This document shows, one piece after another, positions 37,307 through 44,947 of a DNA stretch of 64,000 nucleotides. The notes below the pieces were generated by a model. That model was not told the DNA's origin, ran no database searches, and saw only the letters and a program-made list of their open reading frames with translations. Made by a program: the position numbers and the translations under genes. The stretch covers positions 682,001 through 746,000 of the forward strand of contig NZ_JAXCLW010000002.1 in NCBI RefSeq assembly GCF_034044715.1. The letters are read 5' to 3'. The stretch's first letter is position 1. The number at the start of each line of letters is the position of its first letter. Source of the stretch: Dongia_B soli. Lineage in GTDB: Bacteria > Pseudomonadota > Alphaproteobacteria > Dongiales > Dongiaceae.

Positions 37307-38274
37307 TGTCTGATCGCAAGGTCGTCGCGGTGACCGGGGCGACCGGCTTTATCGGCCAGGCGCTGATCCACTCTTTGGTTAGAGCGGGGTTGCAGCCGCG
37401 ACTGCTGGTCCGGCGGTTTCCTCGGGGTGCGCTGCGGGCGGGCCAGCCGGTAGAAATCGTCCTTGGCGATCTGGACGAGCCAGCAAGCCTGGAAAAGCTA
37501 TTGAACGGGGCAGATGCCGTCATTCATCTGGCCGGATTGATAAAAGCGTCCAATGCCGCAGCGTTCTTCGCCGCCAATGCCCAGGGGACCGAGCGGCTCT
37601 TAACTATAGCCGGCAAGATCAATCCCAAGGCCGCATTCCTACATGTTTCCTCCCTCGCGGCACGGGAGCCTTCGCTTTCGCCTTATGCGGCGAGCAAGCG
37701 TGCCGGTGAAGAGAAGGTCGGCAAGGCAGCGGGCGGCCGGCCATGGCTGATCCTAAGGCCGCCAGCGGTTTATGGACCGGGCGATCCGGCCACGTTGCCG
37801 CTCTTCCAGGCGGCCACCCTTGGATTCGTCCCTTATCCCGCAGCTCCCCTGGCACGGTTCTCACTCATTCATGTCGCCGATCTCGCCGAGGCCATCACCC
37901 GGCTGACCGAGACATTGCTGTCGGGGTCAGGGCTTTCGGGTAAATGTTTTGAAGTCGATGACGGCTATCCGGGCGGTTACCAGTGGCCACATCTCATTGC
38001 CGCCTTGCGGGCGGCGACGGGACGTCAGGTCCGTAGCTACCGGTTGCCGCGCTGGTTAATGTCGACGGTCGCGCAGCTTAATGGCGTCAAGGTCCACCTA
38101 ACCGGCCGCGCAGAAGTGCTCATGCCCCATAAAGTCGCCGAATTATACCATGGCAACTGGGTTGCCGAGGATGGCGCCCTGCCTGCCGACGTCCGTTGGC
38201 GACCTGAATTCGATCTTACAGATGGCTTTCAGGACACGTTGCGGTGGTACCGGCTGAACTCATGGGTCAGATAA
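37306..38274 (+). CDS. cerR: NAD(P)-dependent epimerase/reductase, CerR-like (ceramide reductase candidate)
   Basis: An extended short-chain dehydrogenase of 322 residues. The N-terminal Rossmann motif GATGFIG is at residues 11-17, the SS-Y-AASK active site (Ser, Tyr, Lys) lies near 120-135, and LRPPAVYGPGD follows. The start is GTG, sharing one base with the stop of the acyl-AMP ligase. In Caulobacter the equivalent gene in the ceramide cluster encodes CerR, which reduces the 3-oxo group of the ceramide precursor. The position next to the acyl ligase, ACP and SPT supports that role here; substrate specificity itself is inference. Confidence 0.82.
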   Translation: MSDRKVVAVTGATGFIGQALIHSLVRAGLQPRLLVRRFPRGALRAGQPVEIVLGDLDEPASLEKLLNGADAVIHLAGLIKASNAAAFFAANAQGTERLLTIAGKINPKAAFLHVSSLAAREPSLSPYAASKRAGEEKVGKAAGGRPWLILRPPAVYGPGDPATLPLFQAATLGFVPYPAAPLARFSLIHVADLAEAITRLTETLLSGSGLSGKCFEVDDGYPGGYQWPHLIAALRAATGRQVRSYRLPRWLMSTVAQLNGVKVHLTGRAEVLMPHKVAELYHGNWVAEDGALPADVRWRPEFDLTDGFQDTLRWYRLNSWVR

Positions 38275-38371
38275 GTTCTTGCAGCCAAGACCTTGAAACA
38301 ATGCACTTGTTACATTTCGAAACAATTTGTCATTTAACGCTGGGATCGAAATCTACGAAAAGGTTCTTAGC

Positions 38372-38430
38372 TGAATCGGGGTTGCCGATTCACGGTTAAC
38401 GTGTCGGCAGGGAGCAAGCAAATCCCTGCC
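38372..38430 (+). promoter_or_regulatory. two tandem hairpins in the leader of the acp-spt genes
   Basis: Hairpin 1: TGAATCGG / CCGATTCA, 8 bp with 5-nt loop (38372-38392). Hairpin 2: GGCAGGGA / TCCCTGCC, 8 bp with 9-nt loop (38406-38430), ending 13 nt before the GTG and 25 nt before the ATG of the acp gene. Neither is followed by a T-run, so they do not look like terminators of cerR. They may affect translation or stability of the acp-spt transcript. Confidence 0.4.
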
Positions 38431-38455
38431 CTGGGTAGATCGAGTGGAAATCGGA

Positions 38456-38722
38456 ATGTTGCAAGCGTCTCAGCCTTTATCGCTGGAGAATGTATTCGGG
38501 GAAGTGGCCCAGTTGATGGATCGCTTCCGGAAAGGTGACGCGCCGATCACCATGGACACCGATATTGCCCAGGATTTGAACATGGATTCGCTGGCTGTCA
38601 TGGATCTCATGATGGAACTGGAAGACAAGTTCGACGTCTCGATCCCGCTCAATATGGTGCCGGAGATCGTGACTGTGGGACAACTTGCCCAGACCATCCT
38701 CGACAGCAAGAAGGGGGCTTGA
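38456..38722 (+). CDS. dedicated acyl carrier protein of the sphingolipid locus
   Basis: An 88-residue ACP with the phosphopantetheine attachment motif LNMDSLAVMDL (Ser45 from this start), followed by an acidic helix II (MELEDKFDVSIP) as usual. It is expected to carry the long-chain acyl group from the acyl-AMP ligase to serine palmitoyltransferase, as AcpR does in Caulobacter. The start is uncertain: GTG 38444 would add four residues. The stop lies 2 nt before the spt ATG, so the two are translationally coupled. Confidence 0.9.
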   Translation: MLQASQPLSLENVFGEVAQLMDRFRKGDAPITMDTDIAQDLNMDSLAVMDLMMELEDKFDVSIPLNMVPEIVTVGQLAQTILDSKKGA

Positions 38723-38724
38723 TC

Positions 38725-39948
38725 ATGGGTTTGTTCGATCGCTTCAAATCGGTGCGCGACGCGCATGGCGCACTGAAAGCCTGTGGCGGCGATCCGTTCG
38801 GCGTCAAAATGGAACGGGTTCTCTCGACCACCGAAGCGATGATCGAGGGCCGGCGGACGATCCTGTGCGGCACCAACAACTATCTTGGCCTGACTTTCGA
38901 TCCCGACAGCGTCGCGGCGGCCCAGCAGGCAATCGCCGATTTCGGCACCGGTACGACCGGCTCGCGGATCGCGAATGGCTCCTATAGCGGCCATCAGGCG
39001 CTGGAGCAGGATCTGGCCGATTTCTACGGCAAGAAGCACTGCATGGTCTTCACCACCGGCTATCAGGCCAATTTGGGCGCCATCTCAACTTTGGCCGGCC
39101 CGAACGATTTCCTGATCATCGATGCGGACAGCCATGCCAGCATCTACGACGCCTGCCGCTTGGGCAGCGCCACGGTGATCCGTTTCAAGCACAACGACCC
39201 GGTTGATCTCGACCGCCGGCTCGCCCGGATCGCCAACGAGCCGGGCAACAAGATCATCGTCGTCGAAGGTATTTATTCGATGCTGGGTGACCATGCCCCG
39301 CTGAAGGAATTCGTCGCGGTCAAGAAGAAGCACGGAGCCTATCTGCTGGTCGACGAAGCCCATTCGATGGGTGTCATGGGGGCGACGGGCCGCGGTCTGC
39401 TGGAAGCCGAAGGCGTGGATCACGATGTCGATTTCGTCACCGGCACCTTCTCGAAGAGCATGGGCGCCATCGGCGGTTTCCTGATCTCGGACCATCCGGA
39501 ATTCGACATCCTCCGCGTTGCTTGTCGGCCCTATATGTTCACCGCCTCGCTGCCGCCTTCGATCATCGCCTCGGTGCGCCAATCGCTGGCGGTATTGCGG
39601 GCGAAGCCGGAGCTGATGCGCAAGCTGTGGCAGAATGTTGACACGCTGTACAACGGCCTGCAGGCCGCCGGCTTCAAGCTGGGTACTCAGAAGGGTCCCG
39701 TCGTCGCCGTACACCTCACCGATCCGGTGCTGGCCGGCGTCGCTTGGAACGCGCTGCTGAAGCGCGGCGTTTATGTGAACCTGGCCCTGCCGCCGGCCAC
39801 CCCCAGCGGCACCGCTCTGCTCCGCTGCTCCGTCTGCGCGGCGCATAGCACTGAGCAGCTACAACATGTCGTGTCGGTTCTGACTGAGGTCGGCGAAGAG
39901 TTTGGCCTGTTGCCACAGCCGGCACTGCGTATCGCCGCCGCCGAATAA
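38725..39948 (+). CDS. spt: serine palmitoyltransferase
   Basis: A PLP-dependent alpha-oxoamine synthase of 407 residues that condenses L-serine with an acyl thioester to give 3-ketosphinganine, the first committed step of sphingolipid synthesis. Landmarks: CGTNNYLGLTFDP, GTTGSRIANGSYSGH, the PLP-stacking His137 in DADSHAS, DEAHSMGVMG (Asp210, His213) and the Schiff-base Lys244 in GTFSKSMGAIGG. The pairing with its own ACP 2 nt upstream and with a ceramide reductase distinguishes it from 5-aminolevulinate, KBL and BioF relatives. A strong terminator follows 22 nt after the stop. Confidence 0.93.
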   Translation: MGLFDRFKSVRDAHGALKACGGDPFGVKMERVLSTTEAMIEGRRTILCGTNNYLGLTFDPDSVAAAQQAIADFGTGTTGSRIANGSYSGHQALEQDLADFYGKKHCMVFTTGYQANLGAISTLAGPNDFLIIDADSHASIYDACRLGSATVIRFKHNDPVDLDRRLARIANEPGNKIIVVEGIYSMLGDHAPLKEFVAVKKKHGAYLLVDEAHSMGVMGATGRGLLEAEGVDHDVDFVTGTFSKSMGAIGGFLISDHPEFDILRVACRPYMFTASLPPSIIASVRQSLAVLRAKPELMRKLWQNVDTLYNGLQAAGFKLGTQKGPVVAVHLTDPVLAGVAWNALLKRGVYVNLALPPATPSGTALLRCSVCAAHSTEQLQHVVSVLTEVGEEFGLLPQPALRIAAAE

Positions 39949-39970
39949 GCGTTACGACTTTGGGGGATGA

Positions 39971-39999
39971 AAGGGCTGGTCTTCGGACCGGCCCTTTTT
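39971..39999 (+). terminator. rho-independent terminator after spt
   Basis: AAGGGCTGGTC (39971-39981), TTCG tetraloop, GACCGGCCCTT (39986-39996) with one G-U pair, followed by a run of five T (39995-39999). The UUCG loop makes it very stable. It closes the acyl ligase-cerR-acp-spt transcription unit. On the other strand only TTT follows, so it may weakly serve the converging Tam41-like operon. Confidence 0.92.
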
Positions 40000-40046
40000 C
40001 ATTCGCGGCCGGTGCCAATCGAGCTTGCAGCAGGCAGGTGGAAAGT

Positions 40047-40988
40047 TCAGCGGAAGGCGCCGCGGCGATAGAGCCGCCAAGCCAGGAGAGGTGCTGCTAA
40101 AACCGGATGGCGCCGCTGCCAATGCGTCACAGGAATACTGACGCCACTGTGGCGCTTTACCTTCCAGAGGATGTAGTCGAGACCGCCGTCGAAAGTGAAG
40201 GCGGCCTTCAGCAACCGGGCGATATTCAGCAGCTTGCCGATCCGCCGGCGGCTTTCCCAGGAATAGCCGGCTTCCTTACCCTTCCCTTCCCCATTACGCC
40301 GCCTCAGGACCTGCAAGGCTGCGGCGGTGATGCGGTCATACCTCGTCCGGTCGCTCTCATAGATATGGTGCGCACGATCGCTGCCCTCGGGGCGGAGCTC
40401 CGCCCGGTAGGTAGCTTGAAATGCCGCCACCCAAAGTCTTTCGGGATTTTCCGTCTCCGGTAGTTGCGGCCGGATCGCGCCCAGCATCGTCAGCACCGCT
40501 TCTGCACAGGCATCGGCAACGGCCGCGGCGGTGGTTTGATCGCGGTGCCAGATCAACCGGGCCGGCTGCGAAAACCGCGCCCAGAGAGAGACATTTGCGG
40601 CCGCCGAGCTGGTGCCGCGACGGAACTGTGCCAGGCTGATGACCGCATATTTGGTCCGCAGCTTGCCCGTGCCGAAGGGGATCTCGAGATAAAAGACGTT
40701 CGGTGGCAGGAGTCGGTTGGCGAGCGCCAGCCAGGCGCTGTTATAAGCCGCCTTATAATCGTCGACGAGAAGATAGAAATCGAGCAGCGAATCCGCCAGT
40801 TGCGTTTCCGGCTGGCGCAGGCAGGACCCGTAGAACAGCACTGCGATCGCAGAGCCGTGGCGGCGACGGACCGCTTCGGCCATGTCACGGGCCGCCTGGG
40901 CCACGGGTTGCGCCAGCTCGGCGGCAATCAGCCCGGTTAGCGCCTGCTTCGGATCTGGTTGCGCTGACATACCGACTGATGCCGACAT
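40047..40988 (-). CDS. Tam41-like nucleotidyltransferase (candidate CDP-ceramide/CDP-lipid synthase)
   Basis: A 313-residue protein whose motif order follows mitochondrial Tam41 (MMP37), the peripheral CDP-diacylglycerol synthase: LFYGSCLRQ (Tam41: F-x-YGSGVxxQ) at 51-59, LLDFYLLVDD (LDFxFxVDD, metal-binding Asp) at 68-77, FYLEIPFGTGKLRTKYAVISL (YYN...G..IKYGVIS) at 99-119, then LWARFSQPARLIW (LYIAGRLxKPV) at 135-147. No transmembrane helix is needed. It begins 8 nt after a lipid kinase, and that kinase overlaps a CDP-alcohol phosphotransferase: a three-gene leftward operon. The inferred role is activating ceramide-1-phosphate, or phosphatidate, with CTP. Homology is by eye and has not been searched. 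Confidence 0.65.
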   Translation of the reverse strand: MSASVGMSAQPDPKQALTGLIAAELAQPVAQAARDMAEAVRRRHGSAIAVLFYGSCLRQPETQLADSLLDFYLLVDDYKAAYNSAWLALANRLLPPNVFYLEIPFGTGKLRTKYAVISLAQFRRGTSSAAANVSLWARFSQPARLIWHRDQTTAAAVADACAEAVLTMLGAIRPQLPETENPERLWVAAFQATYRAELRPEGSDRAHHIYESDRTRYDRITAAALQVLRRRNGEGKGKEAGYSWESRRRIGKLLNIARLLKAAFTFDGGLDYILWKVKRHSGVSIPVTHWQRRHPVLAAPLLAWRLYRRGAFR

Positions 40989-40996
40989 CCGGGACC

Positions 40997-41956
40997 TCAG
41001 AAACGATGAAAGCGGATCGCCGGTCCGGCGGAGATCTGCAACCCATTCCCCGGGTTCGGCGTGAACAATTCGCCATCCATGACAAAGGGCGTGCTGAGCA
41101 TCAAAGCCAGGTGATTCAAGGATCCGCTGTGATAGCCGGCATCTTCGAACCAGGGACGAGCCCTGCCGCGCAGCATCGGCCAGACGGCACAGAGAAAACG
41201 TTGCGGCGGATGATCCATCAAGGTGTAGCGGATAGTTTTGCTGGCATCGCCCCAGAACGGCATTACGCCCGGCAACAGGCGGTGCAGGGTCGTCAAAAGC
41301 AGCAGAAAGACATCTTGTTCGCGCCGCTCGCCATCATCCTTGGCAATGGTTATGCGCTCACCATGGAAGCCGGACCGCGGTCCCGGTCCATACCATAAGA
41401 CGCGCAAAAGCGAGAGCAGGATCGTCGCATTGGCCGCCAAGCTGCGGTGCTCTTCACCGTTTTGCCGACCCTTTTGGCTAAGCATGGTGCCCTGATAGAA
41501 ACTGACGGCGCCGCCGAAGAAACCATAGGTTTGCGTCGTACCGCCATCGAGGCTGAGGGCGATCAGGCTACGATCCAGGCTGGTGCCGGCATCGCCCGCC
41601 TTCACCCGTTCGATCAGCTGCTTCAACGCTCTTGCCGGCTTGCCTGGCATCCCGACATCGATGGCGATGACATTTGTCATCCCACCGGAAATCAGGCTGA
41701 TTTTCGGCATCTGCGCGAAAGGCTTGTCCTTGATCAAATGATTGACGGCGGCCTGAACCGTGCCATCGCCACCGCTGATCGCCAAATGCGTCACCGATTG
41801 TGCCGCCATTTCATCCAGCGCGTCGGAGAGTTCGTGGATGTTATGGAAGACCAGGTGCATCACATCAGGATGCGCTTCGAGCAGATCGTGGACATCCGCT
41901 ATGGACTCCAAGTTCCGCGTGCTTCTGGCATTGCTGATGAGGCCAATGCGGGTCAT
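40997..41956 (-). CDS. DAGK-type lipid kinase (ceramide kinase candidate)
   Basis: A 319-residue kinase of the diacylglycerol/sphingosine kinase superfamily: N-terminal nucleotide-binding half with the GGDGT motif at 62-66 (ISGGDGTVQAAVNHL), SLISGGMTNVIA, and a C-terminal beta-sandwich half (FHGERITI, and near the end MDGELFTPNPG). In Caulobacter a DAGK-type kinase, CpgB, phosphorylates ceramide; the ceramide genes next door make the same substrate likely here. The ATG 41954-41956 overlaps the TGA of the upstream CDP-alcohol phosphotransferase (ATGA), fixing the start although the frame is open further upstream. The Tam41-like gene starts 8 nt after its stop. Confidence 0.83.
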   Translation of the reverse strand: MTRIGLISNARSTRNLESIADVHDLLEAHPDVMHLVFHNIHELSDALDEMAAQSVTHLAISGGDGTVQAAVNHLIKDKPFAQMPKISLISGGMTNVIAIDVGMPGKPARALKQLIERVKAGDAGTSLDRSLIALSLDGGTTQTYGFFGGAVSFYQGTMLSQKGRQNGEEHRSLAANATILLSLLRVLWYGPGPRSGFHGERITIAKDDGERREQDVFLLLLTTLHRLLPGVMPFWGDASKTIRYTLMDHPPQRFLCAVWPMLRGRARPWFEDAGYHSGSLNHLALMLSTPFVMDGELFTPNPGNGLQISAGPAIRFHRF

Positions 41957-43188
41957 GGCACGCCAGATCCCCGCAGGCCGGATCCGCCGCGGCGTTCCGT
42001 CCGCCAAGCTTCGGGCGTCACCAGCGGTTCGGTCAGCCAGGAGCAAGGACGATGGCCCATCATCCGTTGCCAACCGGCCTGGGCGATGCGCCAGCAATGG
42101 AAGAGGAAGGAAACAATGGTCCAGGCGGCGACTGCAAGAAAACCTTCGGCCGGACGGTCGATGAGGGCGGCAATCGTCAGGATGAAGAGATTGGGGTTGC
42201 GGCGCGCCGTGATCAGCCGGAACCAGGAATCGATCGGACGCCACGTGTGGATCTCAATCCGATAGAGCCAGATGAAAAGACCTTCCTGTCCGCGACCGAG
42301 GACGTAGCCGGCAATAATGATCCAGAGAGCGGCCGTTTGAAGTGCATCCTGTCCGGAACCGCCGATGACAGCGCCTTGTCCCACGAACCAGGCATAATAC
42401 CAAAAAGGCGGATGGAGAAGATCGATGCCGTGATCGAAAACATCGCCGAACTTGGTCGAGGTCAGCGTCACGCGCGCCAGCTTTCCGTCGACGGTATCGA
42501 GGAAGCACATCATCCAGGCAGCGGCCAGACCGGCCAGGAACTGGCCGTGCCAGAAGAGCGACATGGCCGCCAGTACGCAAAGAAAACTGACTGTCGTCAC
42601 CATATTTGGCGAGATGCTGAGGCGGGCGCACCAGCGCGTTACTGCCATTGCCGGAACCGGCCATACATATTTTGTGACGAAATCGGTGACGCCCTTATAC
42701 GCGCCGTGAAACATGCGGTGTTCGATAGCCGGTACGGTTTCTGGCGTCAGCGGCAGCACATAGGGACGCGCACGCTTGCGCAAAGCATGGTTATACGTGC
42801 TCGCGAGTGCGGCCGGATCAACCACGGTGGATAGGCCAGCCGGTAAGGCGCCACTGGCCACGGTTGCCTCCGATTGAAGGAGCGCCGCAGCCGCATCGAT
42901 ATCGCCACCCGGCGCAATATGAGCCGCGACCGGCACGCCGGCATCGGTCACCAGCAGATGAGACGGGTTGCGAATCAAGGCGCGAATGACGCTTTCCTCG
43001 TAGACATGGTCTGCCCGGATCAACAGCGTTGGCTGTTCCGTACCGGCCACGCCGCCGCCGGCGGACTGCCCTGTGACGGCAATACCGGCTCGTTTGAAGG
43101 CGCGACGCAGCCGCTCTTGGCTGTCGATCCCCCATAGCGCTATGGGGCTGCTACGAATCAGGACGATATTTGGTGTAACGGAGGTCAC
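41953..43188 (-). CDS. CDP-alcohol phosphotransferase with degenerate nucleotidyltransferase-like N-terminus, copy 1
   Basis: A 411-residue membrane protein. The catalytic motif D-x2-DG-x2-AR-x8-G-x3-D-x3-D is complete: D231, D234, G235, A238, R239, G248, D252, D256. Several helices surround it (about 178-390). The first 150 residues have remnants of an NTP-transferase fold (LLIRADHVYEESVIRAL) but no Gly-rich nucleotide loop, so this half is probably not catalytic. The layout resembles archaeal inositol-phosphate cytidylyltransferase/DIPP synthase fusions. It is the first gene of the operon with lipid kinase and Tam41-like gene, hence likely builds the phosphodiester of the head group. Paralogue: 47259-48491. 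Confidence 0.85.
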   Translation of the reverse strand: MTSVTPNIVLIRSSPIALWGIDSQERLRRAFKRAGIAVTGQSAGGGVAGTEQPTLLIRADHVYEESVIRALIRNPSHLLVTDAGVPVAAHIAPGGDIDAAAALLQSEATVASGALPAGLSTVVDPAALASTYNHALRKRARPYVLPLTPETVPAIEHRMFHGAYKGVTDFVTKYVWPVPAMAVTRWCARLSISPNMVTTVSFLCVLAAMSLFWHGQFLAGLAAAWMMCFLDTVDGKLARVTLTSTKFGDVFDHGIDLLHPPFWYYAWFVGQGAVIGGSGQDALQTAALWIIIAGYVLGRGQEGLFIWLYRIEIHTWRPIDSWFRLITARRNPNLFILTIAALIDRPAEGFLAVAAWTIVSFLFHCWRIAQAGWQRMMGHRPCSWLTEPLVTPEAWRTERRGGSGLRGSGVP

Positions 43189-43437
43189 GGGCAGAATCTT
43201 CTGTCGATATCGCGTGGCATCGGAGGAATAGCGGCGGTAAACCGGGCCGTCTACGAGAAATCGCTAAAACCGGTATCGACGTCACCTTGAATGCAGATAA
43301 GCGGCCGATCATGTGACCTTGCTGGACCCTGTGCTCGGCGTCACAATCTAACGTTGTCTCGCACCGGTCCCAGATCCCGGAGCTTGACGTCGTGCGGATT
43401 TGGCGACAGAACGAAGGTTAGCGCAAAGGTTCGATAA

Positions 43438-44373
43438 ATGTTCACGCTTGCCCATATCTCCGACCCCCATCTTGCCGGCTGGGCGGTTGATAATCCCTTG
43501 GCTCTGGTCAGCAAGCGGATCACCGGATTTCTCTCCTGGCGGCTTAAACGCGTCAAGGTGCACCGTCCTGAGGTCCTGGACCTCGTCGTTGCGGATGTCC
43601 AGGCGGCCAAGCCGGATCATATCGCCGTCACCGGCGACCTGACGAATATCTCGCTGTTCGGCGAATTTGCTGCGGCCGCAACCTGGTTGCGACGCCTCGG
43701 GCCCCCGCAGACCGTCACGGTCGTTCCGGGGAACCATGATGCCTATGTCGGCCTGCCTTGGGAGAAGTCGACCGGTTTATGGCGGGACAATATGACCGGG
43801 TTGATGCCCGGCGAGGCGTTAAGCCCGGGGACCCCGGAACGTGCCGTTACCGGCGCGGACGATTTCCCGTTCGTCCGGCAACGGGGGCCGATTGCCCTCA
43901 TCGGCACCTCGACCGCCGTTCCCACCTTGCCCTTCTCGGCGGCGGGAGAGCTTGGGCAGAAGCAGTTGCAGCGCTTGGCCGATATCCTAGAGCGCCTCGG
44001 GGCGGCCAGTTTGTGCCGGGTCCTCCTGATTCACCATCCTCCCTTTGTTGAAGGCGGTGGCCGCCGTAAATCCTTGAGGGATCACAACGCCTTACGTGAG
44101 GTTTTGCGGCAAAAGGGGGTCGAGCTGATCCTGCACGGCCATACCCATGTCGCCTGTTTGGATCGCGTCGCGACGCCTGATGGCATCGCGCCGGTCTTTG
44201 GTGTTCCCTCCGCTTCCGCTTTGCCATGGCATCGAAAGGATTCCGCCGGCTATAATCTGTACAGGATCGAGCGTGCCGGCGATTCCTGGAACATCAAGGT
44301 GGAGCTGAAAACTTTGGCAAAAGATGCCAAAGCGGTGGTTCCCGCCGGACAAATGCTGCTCACCGTCCCTTGA
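43438..44373 (+). CDS. calcineurin-like metallophosphoesterase
   Basis: A 311-residue enzyme with the full metal-binding set: HISDPHL (D-x-H), TGDLTN (GD), VPGNHDAY (GNHD), a later His in LIHHPPF and GHTH in ILHGHTHVA. No signal peptide, so it acts on the cytosolic side. By family it could hydrolyse phosphomonoesters, cyclic nucleotides or lipid phosphates. Its place between two CDP-alcohol phosphotransferases suggests removal of a phosphate left on a newly made lipid head group, as PGP phosphatases do; this is inference. Divergent from the kinase operon, with about 250 nt between. Confidence 0.85.
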   Translation: MFTLAHISDPHLAGWAVDNPLALVSKRITGFLSWRLKRVKVHRPEVLDLVVADVQAAKPDHIAVTGDLTNISLFGEFAAAATWLRRLGPPQTVTVVPGNHDAYVGLPWEKSTGLWRDNMTGLMPGEALSPGTPERAVTGADDFPFVRQRGPIALIGTSTAVPTLPFSAAGELGQKQLQRLADILERLGAASLCRVLLIHHPPFVEGGGRRKSLRDHNALREVLRQKGVELILHGHTHVACLDRVATPDGIAPVFGVPSASALPWHRKDSAGYNLYRIERAGDSWNIKVELKTLAKDAKAVVPAGQMLLTVP

Positions 44374-44474
44374 ATTCGTTAACGAATCCCGTAAATGGTC
44401 GTTTATTGCCGGGCAATGTGATAGAGAACGGCCCCGAGCGATAAATCTAGCGGCCGATTGAAGAGTAGTTCCCC

Positions 44475-44930
44475 ATGACCCCAGCAGCGCCCAACGCAAC
44501 GGCGGTGAAGTTCGGCTATCCGGAAAGCCTGGTGGCCGGTTACCGGCATTGGCTCGTATTGGCGCGGCCGCAGCAGCCTACGCTCGGCTCACTGGTCCTT
44601 CTATGCACTGATCCCGCCCGCTCCTTCTCGCAAATCTCTCCAGCGGCTTTTGCCGAGCTTGAGCAGGTCACAGCGGATATCGAGGCCGCGTTGAAAGCGG
44701 CGTTCCAGCCGGACAAGCTGAACTATCTGATGCTCATGATGGTGGACCCGGATGTGCATTTTCACGTCCTGCCTCGATATGAGCAGCCGCGTCAGTTCAA
44801 TGGCTGCGATTTCGGTGACAGTTTCTGGCCGAAACCGGTCGATCTGACGCAGCCTGCCATGAATGAGCCGGCGATGCTGGTGGAAATCCGCGAGGATCTT
44901 CGGCGCCATTGGCCGCGGCGCGGCGGCTGA
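44475..44930 (+). CDS. HIT-like protein with altered histidine triad
   Basis: A 151-residue protein of the histidine-triad superfamily. The triad loop reads D93-V-H95-F-H97-VLPRY, so the first His of H-x-H-x-H is Asp, while the middle (nucleophilic) and last His remain. The N-terminal strand set (HWLVLARPQQPTLGSLVLL) and a helix (AFAELEQVTADIEAALKAAF) fit the HIT core. Family members cleave or transfer nucleoside phosphates. In this context it might act on a CDP- or AMP-linked intermediate, but no specific role can be claimed. It ends 17 nt before lptF in the same direction. Confidence 0.72.
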   Translation: MTPAAPNATAVKFGYPESLVAGYRHWLVLARPQQPTLGSLVLLCTDPARSFSQISPAAFAELEQVTADIEAALKAAFQPDKLNYLMLMMVDPDVHFHVLPRYEQPRQFNGCDFGDSFWPKPVDLTQPAMNEPAMLVEIREDLRRHWPRRGG

Positions 44931-44947
44931 GGCGCGGACAACAGCAG

